From a bacterium UBA3756 (lineage in GTDB: Bacteria > Bacteroidota > Bacteroidia > Bacteroidales > Bacteroidaceae): 9,901 nucleotides of DNA. The translations under genes were made by a program, and so were the position numbers. Below, piece by piece: positions 1 to 6,646 of the stretch. The DNA is taken from contig DFGG01000191.1 in NCBI GenBank assembly GCA_002371695.1, positions 1 to 9,901 on the forward strand, in the 5' to 3' direction. Numbering within the stretch: position 1 is the stretch's first letter; each line of letters opens with the position of its first letter. The notes below the pieces were generated by a model that was not told the origin of the DNA, did no database searches, and saw nothing but the letters and a program-made list of their open reading frames with translations.

Positions 1-46
1 GTAACTACCAAATAATTCGGCAGAAAAATGCATCTTTGGCTAAAAA

Positions 47-961
47 TCAGACATCGATCACGTCCATTTCATTAGTCAGATAGGTATTTTCGAAGATTTC
101 CTTTGCCTGCTGCAACAACACGCTCTCATCCTCGTAGCGTGAACTGTAATGCCCCAGCAACAACTTCCCCACTCCGGCATCGCGTGCCACCATTGCCGCC
201 TGACGGGCAGTAGAATGACAGTACTTCTCCGCATTGGGCAGCATATCGTCGCCGTAGGTACTCTCGTGATAGAGCGTATTCACCCCTTGTAATTGTTCAT
301 GGAGCGTGGGGATATAGCGGGTATCACTACAGTAGGCGTAAGAGCGAGGCTGATCTGCCGGCTTCACCAGTCTGCTATTAGCTACAAACTCACCTTCCGG
401 CGTGGTCCAGTCAGCACCGTTCTTGATATTGTTTACCTGACTGACGGGAATATGGTAGAAGTCGAGCATCTCGCGACGGATATGCGGCAACAGACTCTTC
501 TCCCGTATCAGGTAGCCACAACATGGCATGCGGTGCTGCAATGGGATCGTTTCCACCGCCACGCTGCGGTCTTCATAGATGACCGCTTTTGACGTGGTGT
601 CTACAGGATGAAATTCCACGGCAAAGCCCAGGTCATGGGTAAAGAAGGCTATCTGTCTTTCCAGTTCGTGGCCCAGTTCCTTGGGGGCATGAACATGGAG
701 CGTTGCTGTTCGCCCTAAAAGGCCAAAAGTGGAAATCATGCCGATGAGTCCAAAGCAATGGTCACCATGCAGATGAGTGATGAACACGTGACTCAGTTTG
801 GTGAACCGTACCCGACAGCGACGCAACTGCATCTGAGTACCCTCAGCACAGTCGAGCATAAACACCCGGTCGCGCAATTCCACCACTTGCGACGATGCGT
901 AATGCCGAAGGGTGGGAAGCGCACTTCCACACCCAAGGATATGTACTCTGAACGGCTCCAT
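47..961 (-). CDS. rnz: Ribonuclease Z (tRNA 3' endonuclease)
   Basis: RNase Z is a zinc-dependent endonuclease of the metallo-beta-lactamase fold that removes 3' trailers from tRNA precursors in the cytoplasm. The 304-residue product has the usual length of the bacterial long-form enzyme. All expected metal ligands are visible: the THLHGDH motif (H63, H65, D67, H68), H143 in 'LQHRMPCCGY', D213 in 'YCSDT' and H271 in 'LLGHYSSRY'. The N-terminal 'ILGCGSALPT' and the 'HESTYGDDM' and 'CHSTA' segments also fit the family. The start ATG (959-961) leads directly into the conserved N-terminus. It is the last gene of a three-gene minus-strand operon, starting 19 bases after the lipoprotein stop, with no promoter seen in that gap. 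The 46 bases after its stop hold no convincing terminator. The function call is secure. Confidence 0.96.
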   Translation of the reverse strand: MEPFRVHILGCGSALPTLRHYASSQVVELRDRVFMLDCAEGTQMQLRRCRVRFTKLSHVFITHLHGDHCFGLIGMISTFGLLGRTATLHVHAPKELGHELERQIAFFTHDLGFAVEFHPVDTTSKAVIYEDRSVAVETIPLQHRMPCCGYLIREKSLLPHIRREMLDFYHIPVSQVNNIKNGADWTTPEGEFVANSRLVKPADQPRSYAYCSDTRYIPTLHEQLQGVNTLYHESTYGDDMLPNAEKYCHSTARQAAMVARDAGVGKLLLGHYSSRYEDESVLLQQAKEIFENTYLTNEMDVIDV

Positions 962-980
962 GCACTACAAAGTCGGGAGA

Positions 981-1673
981 CTACAGACGGAAGTCCTCTT
1001 CTGAGGCATCCTCGAGCTGCAGACCATGAAGATCGAGTTTCTCCGGTTCCTTCCAACGACTGTATTCGAAGGTCTCCATCTCCTCACGCGGTTTGTCGAA
1101 AGTCTTATAAACCAACGAGTCAGGGCCGAGCATCACAATGTCGTAGAGGTTCAGTTCCTCCTCGTCACCGCCACCATCGCGCTGGGACAGGATCTCCAGA
1201 TGGCCGTTGAATATCTTCCATGTCTTATAGATGATACTGCTCTGCTCGATACTCTCTGCCACGCCGCCTTCCTTGATGCGGATACCCACTTCCGAACTGC
1301 CGTCAATGGGATTGGGCATCACCCAGTCACCTAACAGTGCATTCTGATTGATCACCAGGGTGGCAGCTGTCTTATCTGCATTGGTCAGCACGGCCATTCG
1401 GTCGCCCACCTGCATGCCTCCGAACACCTTTCCTGCCTCGATGGCATCAGTCAGGCTCAGATTCAGCGTGTCGCCGTTATCGCGCAGCAACTGCAGGGTG
1501 TTCATAGCCGTTCCGTCACCACAGATGCCATAGATGGTCTGGTCAGTAGGAATCGTATTGACCACAGAGTCCTCGTCGTAGGCCACCGTCTGCTGCTGGT
1601 TGCCACCTCCGCCACAGCCTGCCGTCAACACCGTGACGACTGCCGTAATTCCAATAATTGCAAGTCTCTTCAT
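981..1673 (-). CDS. Small lipoprotein, lipocalin-like C-terminal region
   Basis: The product is a 230-residue exported lipoprotein. Its N-terminus has two basic residues, a hydrophobic core and a lipobox 'LTAGC' with the acylated cysteine at residue 20, followed by CGGGGNQQQ. The tail lacks the acidic residues of the Bacteroidota surface-export signal, so a periplasm-facing position is more likely (inference). Residues about 48-110 ('GICGDG...GDRMAVLTN') look like a small beta domain. Residues about 111-200 ('LLGDWVMPNP...ILSQ...LGPDSLVYK') resemble the lipocalin-like domains common in Bacteroides and Prevotella lipoproteins. That assignment rests on pattern memory and is tentative. The ATG at 1671-1673 follows the mazG stop after only 2 bases, so translation is probably coupled, and the gene lies between mazG and rnz. 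Its substrate or role is unknown. Confidence 0.8.
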   Translation of the reverse strand: MKRLAIIGITAVVTVLTAGCGGGGNQQQTVAYDEDSVVNTIPTDQTIYGICGDGTAMNTLQLLRDNGDTLNLSLTDAIEAGKVFGGMQVGDRMAVLTNADKTAATLVINQNALLGDWVMPNPIDGSSEVGIRIKEGGVAESIEQSSIIYKTWKIFNGHLEILSQRDGGGDEEELNLYDIVMLGPDSLVYKTFDKPREEMETFEYSRWKEPEKLDLHGLQLEDASEEDFRL

Positions 1674-1675
1674 AA

Positions 1676-2572
1676 TTATTTCAATCTTTCGTTCTCCTTT
1701 GCCTCATTCCACAGCTGGTCCATCTCGGCGAGCGTCATATCCTTCAGGGGCTTGCCAATCTTGATACTGTGGGCTTCGATATAGTTGAAGCGGTTGATAA
1801 ATTTGCGGTTTGTCATTTCCAGCGCATTGTCTGGATTCAGCTTATAGAGGCGTGCTGCATTGATCACAGAGAAGAGAAAATCACCCAGCTCGCGAGTCGA
1901 ATTCTCCTTGTCTTCCTTGCGCAGCTCTGCCTCCAGTTCTCCAAGTTCCTCATGCACTTTCACCCACACATCTTGCTTGTCCTCCCAGTCGAAGCCTACA
2001 TTTCGGGCCTTGTCCTGAATACGATAGGCCTTGATCAGGCTGGGTAACGCTGAGGGGACTCCCGAGAGTACCGACTTGTTGCCGTCTTTCTCCTTGAGCT
2101 TGATCTGTTCCCAATTCTCCAGCACCTGGGTGACGGTGGTGACTTTAGTTGAGCTGGATTGCCCGGAATACCCGGGATTACTGGGATTACTGGATTCTCC
2201 GTTATCCTCTGGGACATAGGGCAGCGGTTTGGGATTCTCGGCATCAATCTGCGAGGGATGATACACGTGTGGATGGCGGGTAATCATCTTGCGGGTCAGC
2301 GCATTACAGACATCAGCCATGTCAAACTGCTCCTTTTCCTCAGCAATCTTGGCATAGAAGCAAATATGGAGCAGCACGTCGCCCAGTTCCTTGCAAATCT
2401 CGTGGACGTCGTTCTTTATCAATGCGTCGCAGAGCTCATAAGTCTCTTCGATCGTATTGGGGCGGAGACTCTCGTTGGTCTGCTTCTTGTCCCACGGACA
2501 ATTAGCCCTCAACGCATCCAGTACGTCGAGGAAACGTCCGAAAGCCTGCATTTTTTCTTCTTTTGTATGCAT
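1676..2572 (-). CDS. mazG: MazG nucleoside triphosphate pyrophosphohydrolase
   Basis: MazG hydrolyses NTPs and dNTPs, including aberrant ones, to the monophosphate and pyrophosphate. The 298-residue product carries both MazG domains. The first has the EExxE motif at residues 42-46 and 'KELGD' at 61-65. The second has 'EELGE' at 208-212 and 'RELGD' at 227-231, followed by 'FLFSVINAAR'. These are the magnesium-binding acidic clusters of the all-alpha NTP pyrophosphatase family. The usual MazG is about 260-270 residues. The excess is an insertion at about 104-146, between 'RHPHVY' and 'VLENWEQIK', containing a 9-bp-periodic Ser/Gly/Asn/Pro tract. The first ATG (2570-2572) is chosen because 'MHTKEEKMQAFGRFLD' is a familiar Bacteroidales MazG start; an in-frame ATG at residue 8 is the alternative. 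The gene heads the operon with the lipoprotein and rnz and is divergent from valS. Confidence 0.95.
   Translation of the reverse strand: MHTKEEKMQAFGRFLDVLDALRANCPWDKKQTNESLRPNTIEETYELCDALIKNDVHEICKELGDVLLHICFYAKIAEEKEQFDMADVCNALTRKMITRHPHVYHPSQIDAENPKPLPYVPEDNGESSNPSNPGYSGQSSSTKVTTVTQVLENWEQIKLKEKDGNKSVLSGVPSALPSLIKAYRIQDKARNVGFDWEDKQDVWVKVHEELGELEAELRKEDKENSTRELGDFLFSVINAARLYKLNPDNALEMTNRKFINRFNYIEAHSIKIGKPLKDMTLAEMDQLWNEAKENERLK
2153..2200 (-). repeat. 9-bp coding repeat in the mazG interdomain linker
   Basis: Read on the plus strand, five 9-base units run from 2156 to 2200: GGATTGCCC, GGAATACCC, GGGATTACT, GGGATTACT and GGATTCTCC. In the gene (minus strand) they encode residues 126-140, an E-S-S/N-P-S/N-P-G/Y-S-G/Q-S-S tract in the linker between the two MazG domains. 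The units are related to the GGRATAYCC family seen again at 9588-9686. The array is in frame and contains no stop codon. It is probably an expanded simple repeat that forms a flexible loop. Confidence 0.8.
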
Positions 2573-2591
2573 ATAAAATGAATTATCCGTG

Positions 2592-2599
2592 CAAAGGTA
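2592..2599 (-). promoter_or_regulatory. Putative -7 promoter element of the mazG operon
   Basis: On the minus strand the sequence reads TACCTTTG, matching the Bacteroidota -7 consensus TAnnTTTG. It lies 19 bases before the mazG ATG, which implies a leader of roughly 13-15 bases. No TTTG -33 element is visible at the usual 19-21 base spacing; that position falls inside the 7-bp repeat array. Confidence 0.6.
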
Positions 2600-2603
2600 C
2601 GAA

Positions 2604-2637
2604 ATAATTCATAATTCATAATTCATAATTCATAATT
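2604..2637. repeat. 7-bp tandem repeat (ATAATTC) between divergent promoters
   Basis: Four exact head-to-tail copies of ATAATTC (2604-2631) are followed by a partial copy ATAATT (2632-2637). The array lies between the outward-facing -7 boxes of mazG (2592-2599) and valS (2644-2651), so it occupies the -33 region of both promoters. Each copy contributes TAA on the plus strand and TGA on the minus strand when repeated, so the array cannot sit in coding sequence. AATTCAT-type arrays are, from memory, common between genes in Prevotella and Bacteroides genomes. Confidence 0.9.
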
Positions 2638-2643
2638 ATTTTG

Positions 2644-2651
2644 TAATTTTG
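2644..2651 (+). promoter_or_regulatory. Putative -7 promoter element of valS
   Basis: The sequence TAATTTTG matches TAnnTTTG and lies 54 bases before the valS ATG, which implies a leader of about 48 bases. The expected -33 position falls in the 7-bp array, with no TTTG there. The leader is A/T-rich and shows no T-box-like antiterminator or tRNA-specifier structure that I can recognise. Confidence 0.6.
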
Positions 2652-2705
2652 CACCGATTTTTTGAGATTTCACCCTTATTGAGCATAGAAATAACAAATA
2701 AATAT

Positions 2706-5420
2706 ATGGAATTAGCAAGTAAGTACGACCCCAAAGAGGTCGAATCGAAATGGTATCAGTACTGGCTTGACAACAAGCTCTTCTCGAGTAAGCCCGACGG
2801 GCGCCAACCCTATACAATCGTCATCCCGCCTCCCAATGTGACGGGTGTGCTCCACATGGGTCACATGCTCAACAATACGATTCAGGACATTCTCGTTCGA
2901 CGGGCCCGCATGGAGGGAAAGAACGCCCTCTGGGTGCCTGGCACCGACCACGCCTCCATCGCTACGGAAGCCAAGGTGGTAAAGAAACTGGCTGCAGAGG
3001 GTATCAAGAAGCACGACCTGACACGTGAGCAGTTCCTCGAGCATGCCTGGGACTGGACTCACGAGCATGGTGGCATCATCCTCAAGCAGTTGCGGCGCTT
3101 AGGTGCCAGCTGCGACTGGGACCGCACAGCCTTCACCATGGATGAAGTGCGCTCCGAGAGTGTCATCAAGGTGTTCGTCGACCTCTATAACAAAGGACTC
3201 ATCTATCGTGGACTCCGCATGGTGAACTGGGACCCCAAGGCCCTCACCGCCCTCTCTACCGAAGAGGTCATCTATAAGGAAGAGCAGAGCCACCTATTCC
3301 ACCTGAAATACTACGTCGATGGTCCAGTAGACGACGACACTGTCGCCGTTGAAGGCAATGTCATCCATAAGGACGAAAAGGGCTACTACGCCGTCGTTGC
3401 CACCACCCGCCCTGAGACCATCATGGGCGATACCGCCATGTGTATCAACCCCAAGGACCCGAAGAACCAGTGGCTCAAGGGCCGCAAGGTGATCGTACCG
3501 CTGGTGAACCGTGTCATTCCCGTCATCGAGGACCGTTACGTCGACATCGAGTTCGGTACCGGCTGTCTGAAGGTGACACCTGCCCATGACACCAACGACT
3601 ATATGCTAGGCAAGACCCACAACCTGGATACCATCGACATCTTCAACCCCGACGGCACCATCAGCGACCAGAGTCCCATCTACGTGGGCATGGACCGCAT
3701 GGACTGCCGCAAGCAGATTGCCAAGGACCTCCAGGAGGCCGGACTGATGGAGAAGATAGAGGACTATACTAATAAGGTGGGCTACTCGGAGCGCAACCCC
3801 GACACCGCCATCGAGCCCCGACTCTCCATGCAGTGGTTCCTCTCGATGAAGCACTTTGCCGACATCGCCCTGCCACCTGTAATGAACGACGAGCTGAAGT
3901 TCTATCCCACAAAATACAAGAACACCTACAAGAACTGGCTGGAGAACATCCAGGACTGGTGTATCTCGCGTCAGCTCTGGTGGGGTCATCGCATCCCTGC
4001 CTACTACTATAATGAGGAAGGCGACTTCGTCGTAGCAGAGACGCCCGAGAAGGCTCTTGAACTGGCCCGGGAGAAGAGTGGCAACGCCAACCTCCAGGCC
4101 TCCGACCTTCGTCAGGACGAGGACGCCCTCGACACCTGGTTCAGCTCCTGGCTATGGCCTATCTCCCTCTTCGACGGCATCCGCAACCCTGGCAACGAGG
4201 AGATCAAATACTACTATCCCACCAGCGACCTCGTAACTGGTCCCGACATCATATTCTTCTGGGTGGCCCGTATGATTATGGCCGGCTATGAGTATATCGG
4301 CGACATGCCCTTCAAGAACGTCTACTTCACCGGCATCGTCCGCGACAAGCTGGGCCGCAAGATGTCGAAGTCGCTCGGCAACAGCCCCGACCCCATCGAG
4401 CTCATCGAGAAGTTCGGTGCCGACGGCGTCCGCATGGGCATGATGCTCTCCGCCCCTGCCGGCAACGACATCCTCTTCGACGAGGCTCTCTGTGAACAAG
4501 GCCGTAATTTCAACAACAAGATATGGAACGCCTTCCGCCTCGTGAAGGGCTGGAAGGTGGCCGACAGTTCCCTAAGTAGCGACACCATCGCTGCTAACCA
4601 AACCGCCACCGCCTGGTTTGAGGCAAAGCTTCGCCAGACCAATGCAGAGGTGGATGACCTCTTCAAGAAGTACCGTATCTCCGAGGCTCTGATGGCTGTC
4701 TACAAGCTTTTCTGGGACGAGTTCTCCTCATGGTACCTCGAGATGGTGAAGCCCGCCTACGTCAATGGCGAGCAGCAGCCCATCGACCGCGAGACCTACG
4801 ACAAGACGCTCTCCTTCTTCGAGACGCTCCTGAAGATGCTTCACCCCTTCATGCCGTTCATCACCGAAGAGCTGTGGCAGCACATCTACGACCGCAAGGA
4901 GGGTGAGTCGATCATGCGTGACCGTCTGGAGCTGCCTGCTCCCACAGAGGCCGACAACAAGTTGGCAGCTCAGATTGAGAGCGTGAAGCAGATTGTCAGT
5001 GGCGTCCGTATGGTTCGCTCTTCGAAGAACATCGCCCCCAAGGAGCAGCTCGAACTGCAGGCCGTAGGCAAGAACGACTTCGAAAACTTCAATACAGTCA
5101 TCTCGAAGATGGCCAACCTGAGCCAGATCAGCGTGGTGAGCGAGAAAGATGCCACTGCATCGGCCTTCATGGTGGGTACGGATGAATTCGCCGTGCCCCT
5201 GGGTAGCCTCATCGATGTGGAGGCTGAGATCCAGAAGATGGAGGCTCAGCTGCAGCATCTCGAGGGCTTCCTGGCCAGCATCAAGAAGAAGCTCTCGAAC
5301 GAGCGCTTCGTGCAGAATGCACCTGAGCAGGTGGTGGCCTTGGAGCGCAAGAAGCAGAGCGACTCCGAAGAGAAGATTGCCGCCCTCAAGGAGAGCATCG
5401 CTGCCCTGAAGGGTAAGTGA
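2706..5420 (+). CDS. valS: Valyl-tRNA synthetase
   Basis: ValRS is the cytoplasmic class I synthetase that charges tRNA-Val. The 904-residue product is full length. The HIGH-type signature is 'HMGH' at residues 50-53, after 'PPPNVTGVL', and the KMSKS loop is intact at 552-556. The inserted CP1 editing domain (about 200-400) shows '[13 protein letters not shown]' and 'TPAHDTNDY', typical of hydrolytic editing of mischarged threonine. '[17 protein letters not shown]' and '[13 protein letters not shown]' are class I Val/Ile/Leu catalytic-core segments. The last 70 or so residues form the charged coiled-coil tRNA-binding arm typical of ValRS. The ATG at 2706 is chosen over an upstream in-frame TTG at 2649 because the TTG overlaps the promoter and the extra 19 residues are not synthetase-like. 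The gene is monocistronic: divergent from mazG and ended by a strong hairpin. Confidence 0.98.
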   Translation: MELASKYDPKEVESKWYQYWLDNKLFSSKPDGRQPYTIVIPPPNVTGVLHMGHMLNNTIQDILVRRARMEGKNALWVPGTDHASIATEAKVVKKLAAEGIKKHDLTREQFLEHAWDWTHEHGGIILKQLRRLGASCDWDRTAFTMDEVRSESVIKVFVDLYNKGLIYRGLRMVNWDPKALTALSTEEVIYKEEQSHLFHLKYYVDGPVDDDTVAVEGNVIHKDEKGYYAVVATTRPETIMGDTAMCINPKDPKNQWLKGRKVIVPLVNRVIPVIEDRYVDIEFGTGCLKVTPAHDTNDYMLGKTHNLDTIDIFNPDGTISDQSPIYVGMDRMDCRKQIAKDLQEAGLMEKIEDYTNKVGYSERNPDTAIEPRLSMQWFLSMKHFADIALPPVMNDELKFYPTKYKNTYKNWLENIQDWCISRQLWWGHRIPAYYYNEEGDFVVAETPEKALELAREKSGNANLQASDLRQDEDALDTWFSSWLWPISLFDGIRNPGNEEIKYYYPTSDLVTGPDIIFFWVARMIMAGYEYIGDMPFKNVYFTGIVRDKLGRKMSKSLGNSPDPIELIEKFGADGVRMGMMLSAPAGNDILFDEALCEQGRNFNNKIWNAFRLVKGWKVADSSLSSDTIAANQTATAWFEAKLRQTNAEVDDLFKKYRISEALMAVYKLFWDEFSSWYLEMVKPAYVNGEQQPIDRETYDKTLSFFETLLKMLHPFMPFITEELWQHIYDRKEGESIMRDRLELPAPTEADNKLAAQIESVKQIVSGVRMVRSSKNIAPKEQLELQAVGKNDFENFNTVISKMANLSQISVVSEKDATASAFMVGTDEFAVPLGSLIDVEAEIQKMEAQLQHLEGFLASIKKKLSNERFVQNAPEQVVALERKKQSDSEEKIAALKESIAALKGK

Positions 5421-5436
5421 CCCTAACGTCTCATAT

Positions 5437-5482
5437 ATATAATAAGGTGTGACTTCAGCATTGGAGTCACACCTTATTATAT
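5437..5482. terminator. Bidirectional terminator hairpin between convergent genes
   Basis: A perfect 18-bp inverted repeat pairs 5437-5454 with 5465-5482. The loop can also pair internally (C5456-G5463, A5457-T5462), leaving a 4-base tip. The outer stem is A/T-rich (ATATAATAA / TTATTATAT), so each strand ends its hairpin in a U/A-rich tract. It starts 17 bases after the valS stop and ends 16 bases before the stop of the convergent gene, so it probably serves both. Confidence 0.9.
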
Positions 5483-5497
5483 GATTGCACTTAGTCT

Positions 5498-6412
5498 TTA
5501 CTTGACGAACACCTTCTTGCCGTTATGGATGAAGAGTCCGCGCTCAGGCTTGCCAGCCAGACGACGGCCATTGAGGTCGTAATATGCAGCCGAAGACTCT
5601 GCGCTTACTGCCACCTTGCTGATAGCCGTCGAACCAATCTTGCTCCAGAACATGAAGATCGTCACCTCGGTGTCAGCCATGCCCATGATTCCCTTCGTCT
5701 TACAGGTCTGCTTAATCAGGTTGCCGTCAGCATCGTAGGTGTTCACGTACTCCTCTGTCGTCGAGATACCCATCGAGGAAGTGCTCTCCGACTTCACGAC
5801 CTGCCCGTGCTCGTCGTACTCCATCTTGCCTACATTGGTCATCTTCATACCCATGACTTCCATCGTAGAGGTGACGGTGACAGGCAGTCCCTGCTCATTA
5901 TAGTCGTAATGGATGGTTAAGCTGAGCACCCAGTTGCTACCATCCCAGACATACTCCTCAGCGTCCACAGGATTCAGACCGTTGTACTTCTTGTAGACAG
6001 ACTTGCTGTCGGGTTGGAAGCCGGCTGCAGGATTCTCCTCATCGATGGCATAACTGGTGGCGACGGCGGGAAGGCCTTCAGCATCAAACTCGCTCATTTC
6101 GTCATAGCCCACCAATACGAACTCACCATTCTGATACTCATAGTTGTTCACCTTGACCTGCCGTCCCTGATCGTCGTATTCACAGACGGACTTGCCGGAA
6201 ATCTGCTCCTGGCCATTCTGATAGAAATACTGATACTCTGCGGCAATCTTGCCGTTGGCATCATACTCAATAACGCTTTTCGACATCCGGGTGCCGTCAG
6301 CACCTACGGTATAAGTGCTGTCGAGTTTCATCGACGGCTGAGCCGAATACTGCTGTGCACTGGCACCGAGAGCCAGCAATGCTCCGAGGAGCGAGAGGTA
6401 GAATTTCTTCAT
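5498..6412 (-). CDS. Secreted protein with YD-like repeats and Prevotella-type C-terminal tail
   Basis: The 304-residue product begins with a Sec signal peptide (MKKFYLSLLGALLALGASAQ; cleavage probably before the Q). The body contains imperfect repeats of the form 'YxYxxNGxxx...EYDxxGxxV', for example 'EYDANGKIAAEY', 'EYDDQGRQVKV', 'HYDYNEQGLPV', 'EYDEHGQVVKS' and 'TYDADGNLIKQ'. These resemble RHS/YD beta-strand repeats, though no toxin domain or RHS core is present. The C-terminus 'YYDLNGRRLAGKPERGLF' followed by 'IHNGKKVFVK' matches the short conserved tail seen on many Prevotella secreted proteins, similar in layout to type IX secretion sorting domains; that link is inference. An ATG two codons upstream (6416-6418, MLMKKF) is an alternative start, but 6412 gives the more typical signal peptide. 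The gene has its own promoter. Its molecular function is unknown. Confidence 0.88.
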   Translation of the reverse strand: MKKFYLSLLGALLALGASAQQYSAQPSMKLDSTYTVGADGTRMSKSVIEYDANGKIAAEYQYFYQNGQEQISGKSVCEYDDQGRQVKVNNYEYQNGEFVLVGYDEMSEFDAEGLPAVATSYAIDEENPAAGFQPDSKSVYKKYNGLNPVDAEEYVWDGSNWVLSLTIHYDYNEQGLPVTVTSTMEVMGMKMTNVGKMEYDEHGQVVKSESTSSMGISTTEEYVNTYDADGNLIKQTCKTKGIMGMADTEVTIFMFWSKIGSTAISKVAVSAESSAAYYDLNGRRLAGKPERGLFIHNGKKVFVK

Positions 6413-6452
6413 AAGCATGTTACATTTAAAGATTAAAGATGTAATACAAATG

Positions 6453-6484
6453 CAAAAGTAGTCATAATATGTCAGACTACCAAA
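6453..6484 (-). promoter_or_regulatory. Well-formed Bacteroidota promoter for the YD-like secreted protein
   Basis: On the minus strand the -7 box TACTTTTG (6453-6460) is preceded, across exactly 20 bases, by TTTG (6481-6484). This matches the TTTG-N19/21-TAnnTTTG consensus of the Bacteroidota primary sigma factor. The ATG at 6412 lies 40 bases below the -7 box, giving a leader of about 35 bases. Confidence 0.78.
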
Positions 6485-6493
6485 CTTTAACTC

Positions 6494-6547
6494 AAAAAAA
6501 TGAGGCGCGACTCCCTGAGCTGAAGATCAGGACGGAAGCCGCACCTC
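6494..6547 (-). terminator. Intrinsic terminator of the OmpA-like gene
   Basis: On the minus strand GAGGTGC (6547-6541) pairs with GCGCCTC (6508-6502), with one U-G wobble and one further C-G pair (6540/6509). An inner CCTGA/TCAGG stem (6531-6527 with 6518-6514) stacks inside. The hairpin is followed by A and then seven T (6500-6494), the classical layout. It lies about 100 bases after the OmpA-like stop codon. The T-run ends 9 bases before the -33 box of the next gene's promoter, so it separates the two minus-strand genes. Confidence 0.8.
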
Positions 6548-6612
6548 TCACATTAACCTATATTACCATTATGTCTTGATGAATTGACTTCGTCGATTTA
6601 TTGCAGTGCTCG

Positions 6613-6644
6613 GCAAAGTCCCAAAGCGAGTTTTCGGACTTTGC
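6613..6644 (-). other. Stem-loop just after the OmpA-like stop codon
   Basis: A 9-bp perfect inverted repeat pairs 6613-6621 (GCAAAGTCC) with 6636-6644 (GGACTTTGC) around a 14-base loop. On the minus strand it begins 2 bases after the TGA of the OmpA-like gene. No T-run follows, so it is not a standard terminator. It may protect the 3' end of the message upstream of the true terminator at 6494-6547 (inference). The rest of the stretch between 6550 and 6612 shows nothing I recognise. Confidence 0.5.
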
Positions 6645-6646
6645 AT

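Noticed and set aside
1..46. Terminator after rnz
   Set aside because: T-rich stretches are present on the minus strand but no stem of useful length precedes them within the window.
758..1210. Plus-strand open frame opposite rnz and the lipoprotein gene
   Set aside because: It spans the junction of two well-supported minus-strand genes, has an Arg/Pro/Ser-rich composition typical of antisense frames and shows no domain.
1676..2572. MazEF-type toxin-antitoxin module
   Set aside because: The gene is a two-domain MazG pyrophosphohydrolase. No MazE- or MazF-like small genes are adjacent; the neighbours are a lipoprotein gene and valS.
2649..2705. In-frame TTG extension of valS (19 extra residues)
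   Set aside because: The TTG overlaps the valS -7 promoter box, the extra residues are not synthetase-like, and the ATG at 2706 opens the normal ValRS N-terminus.
2652..2705. T-box leader upstream of valS
   Set aside because: The leader is about 50 bases, lacks specifier and antiterminator features, and has no terminator before the start codon.
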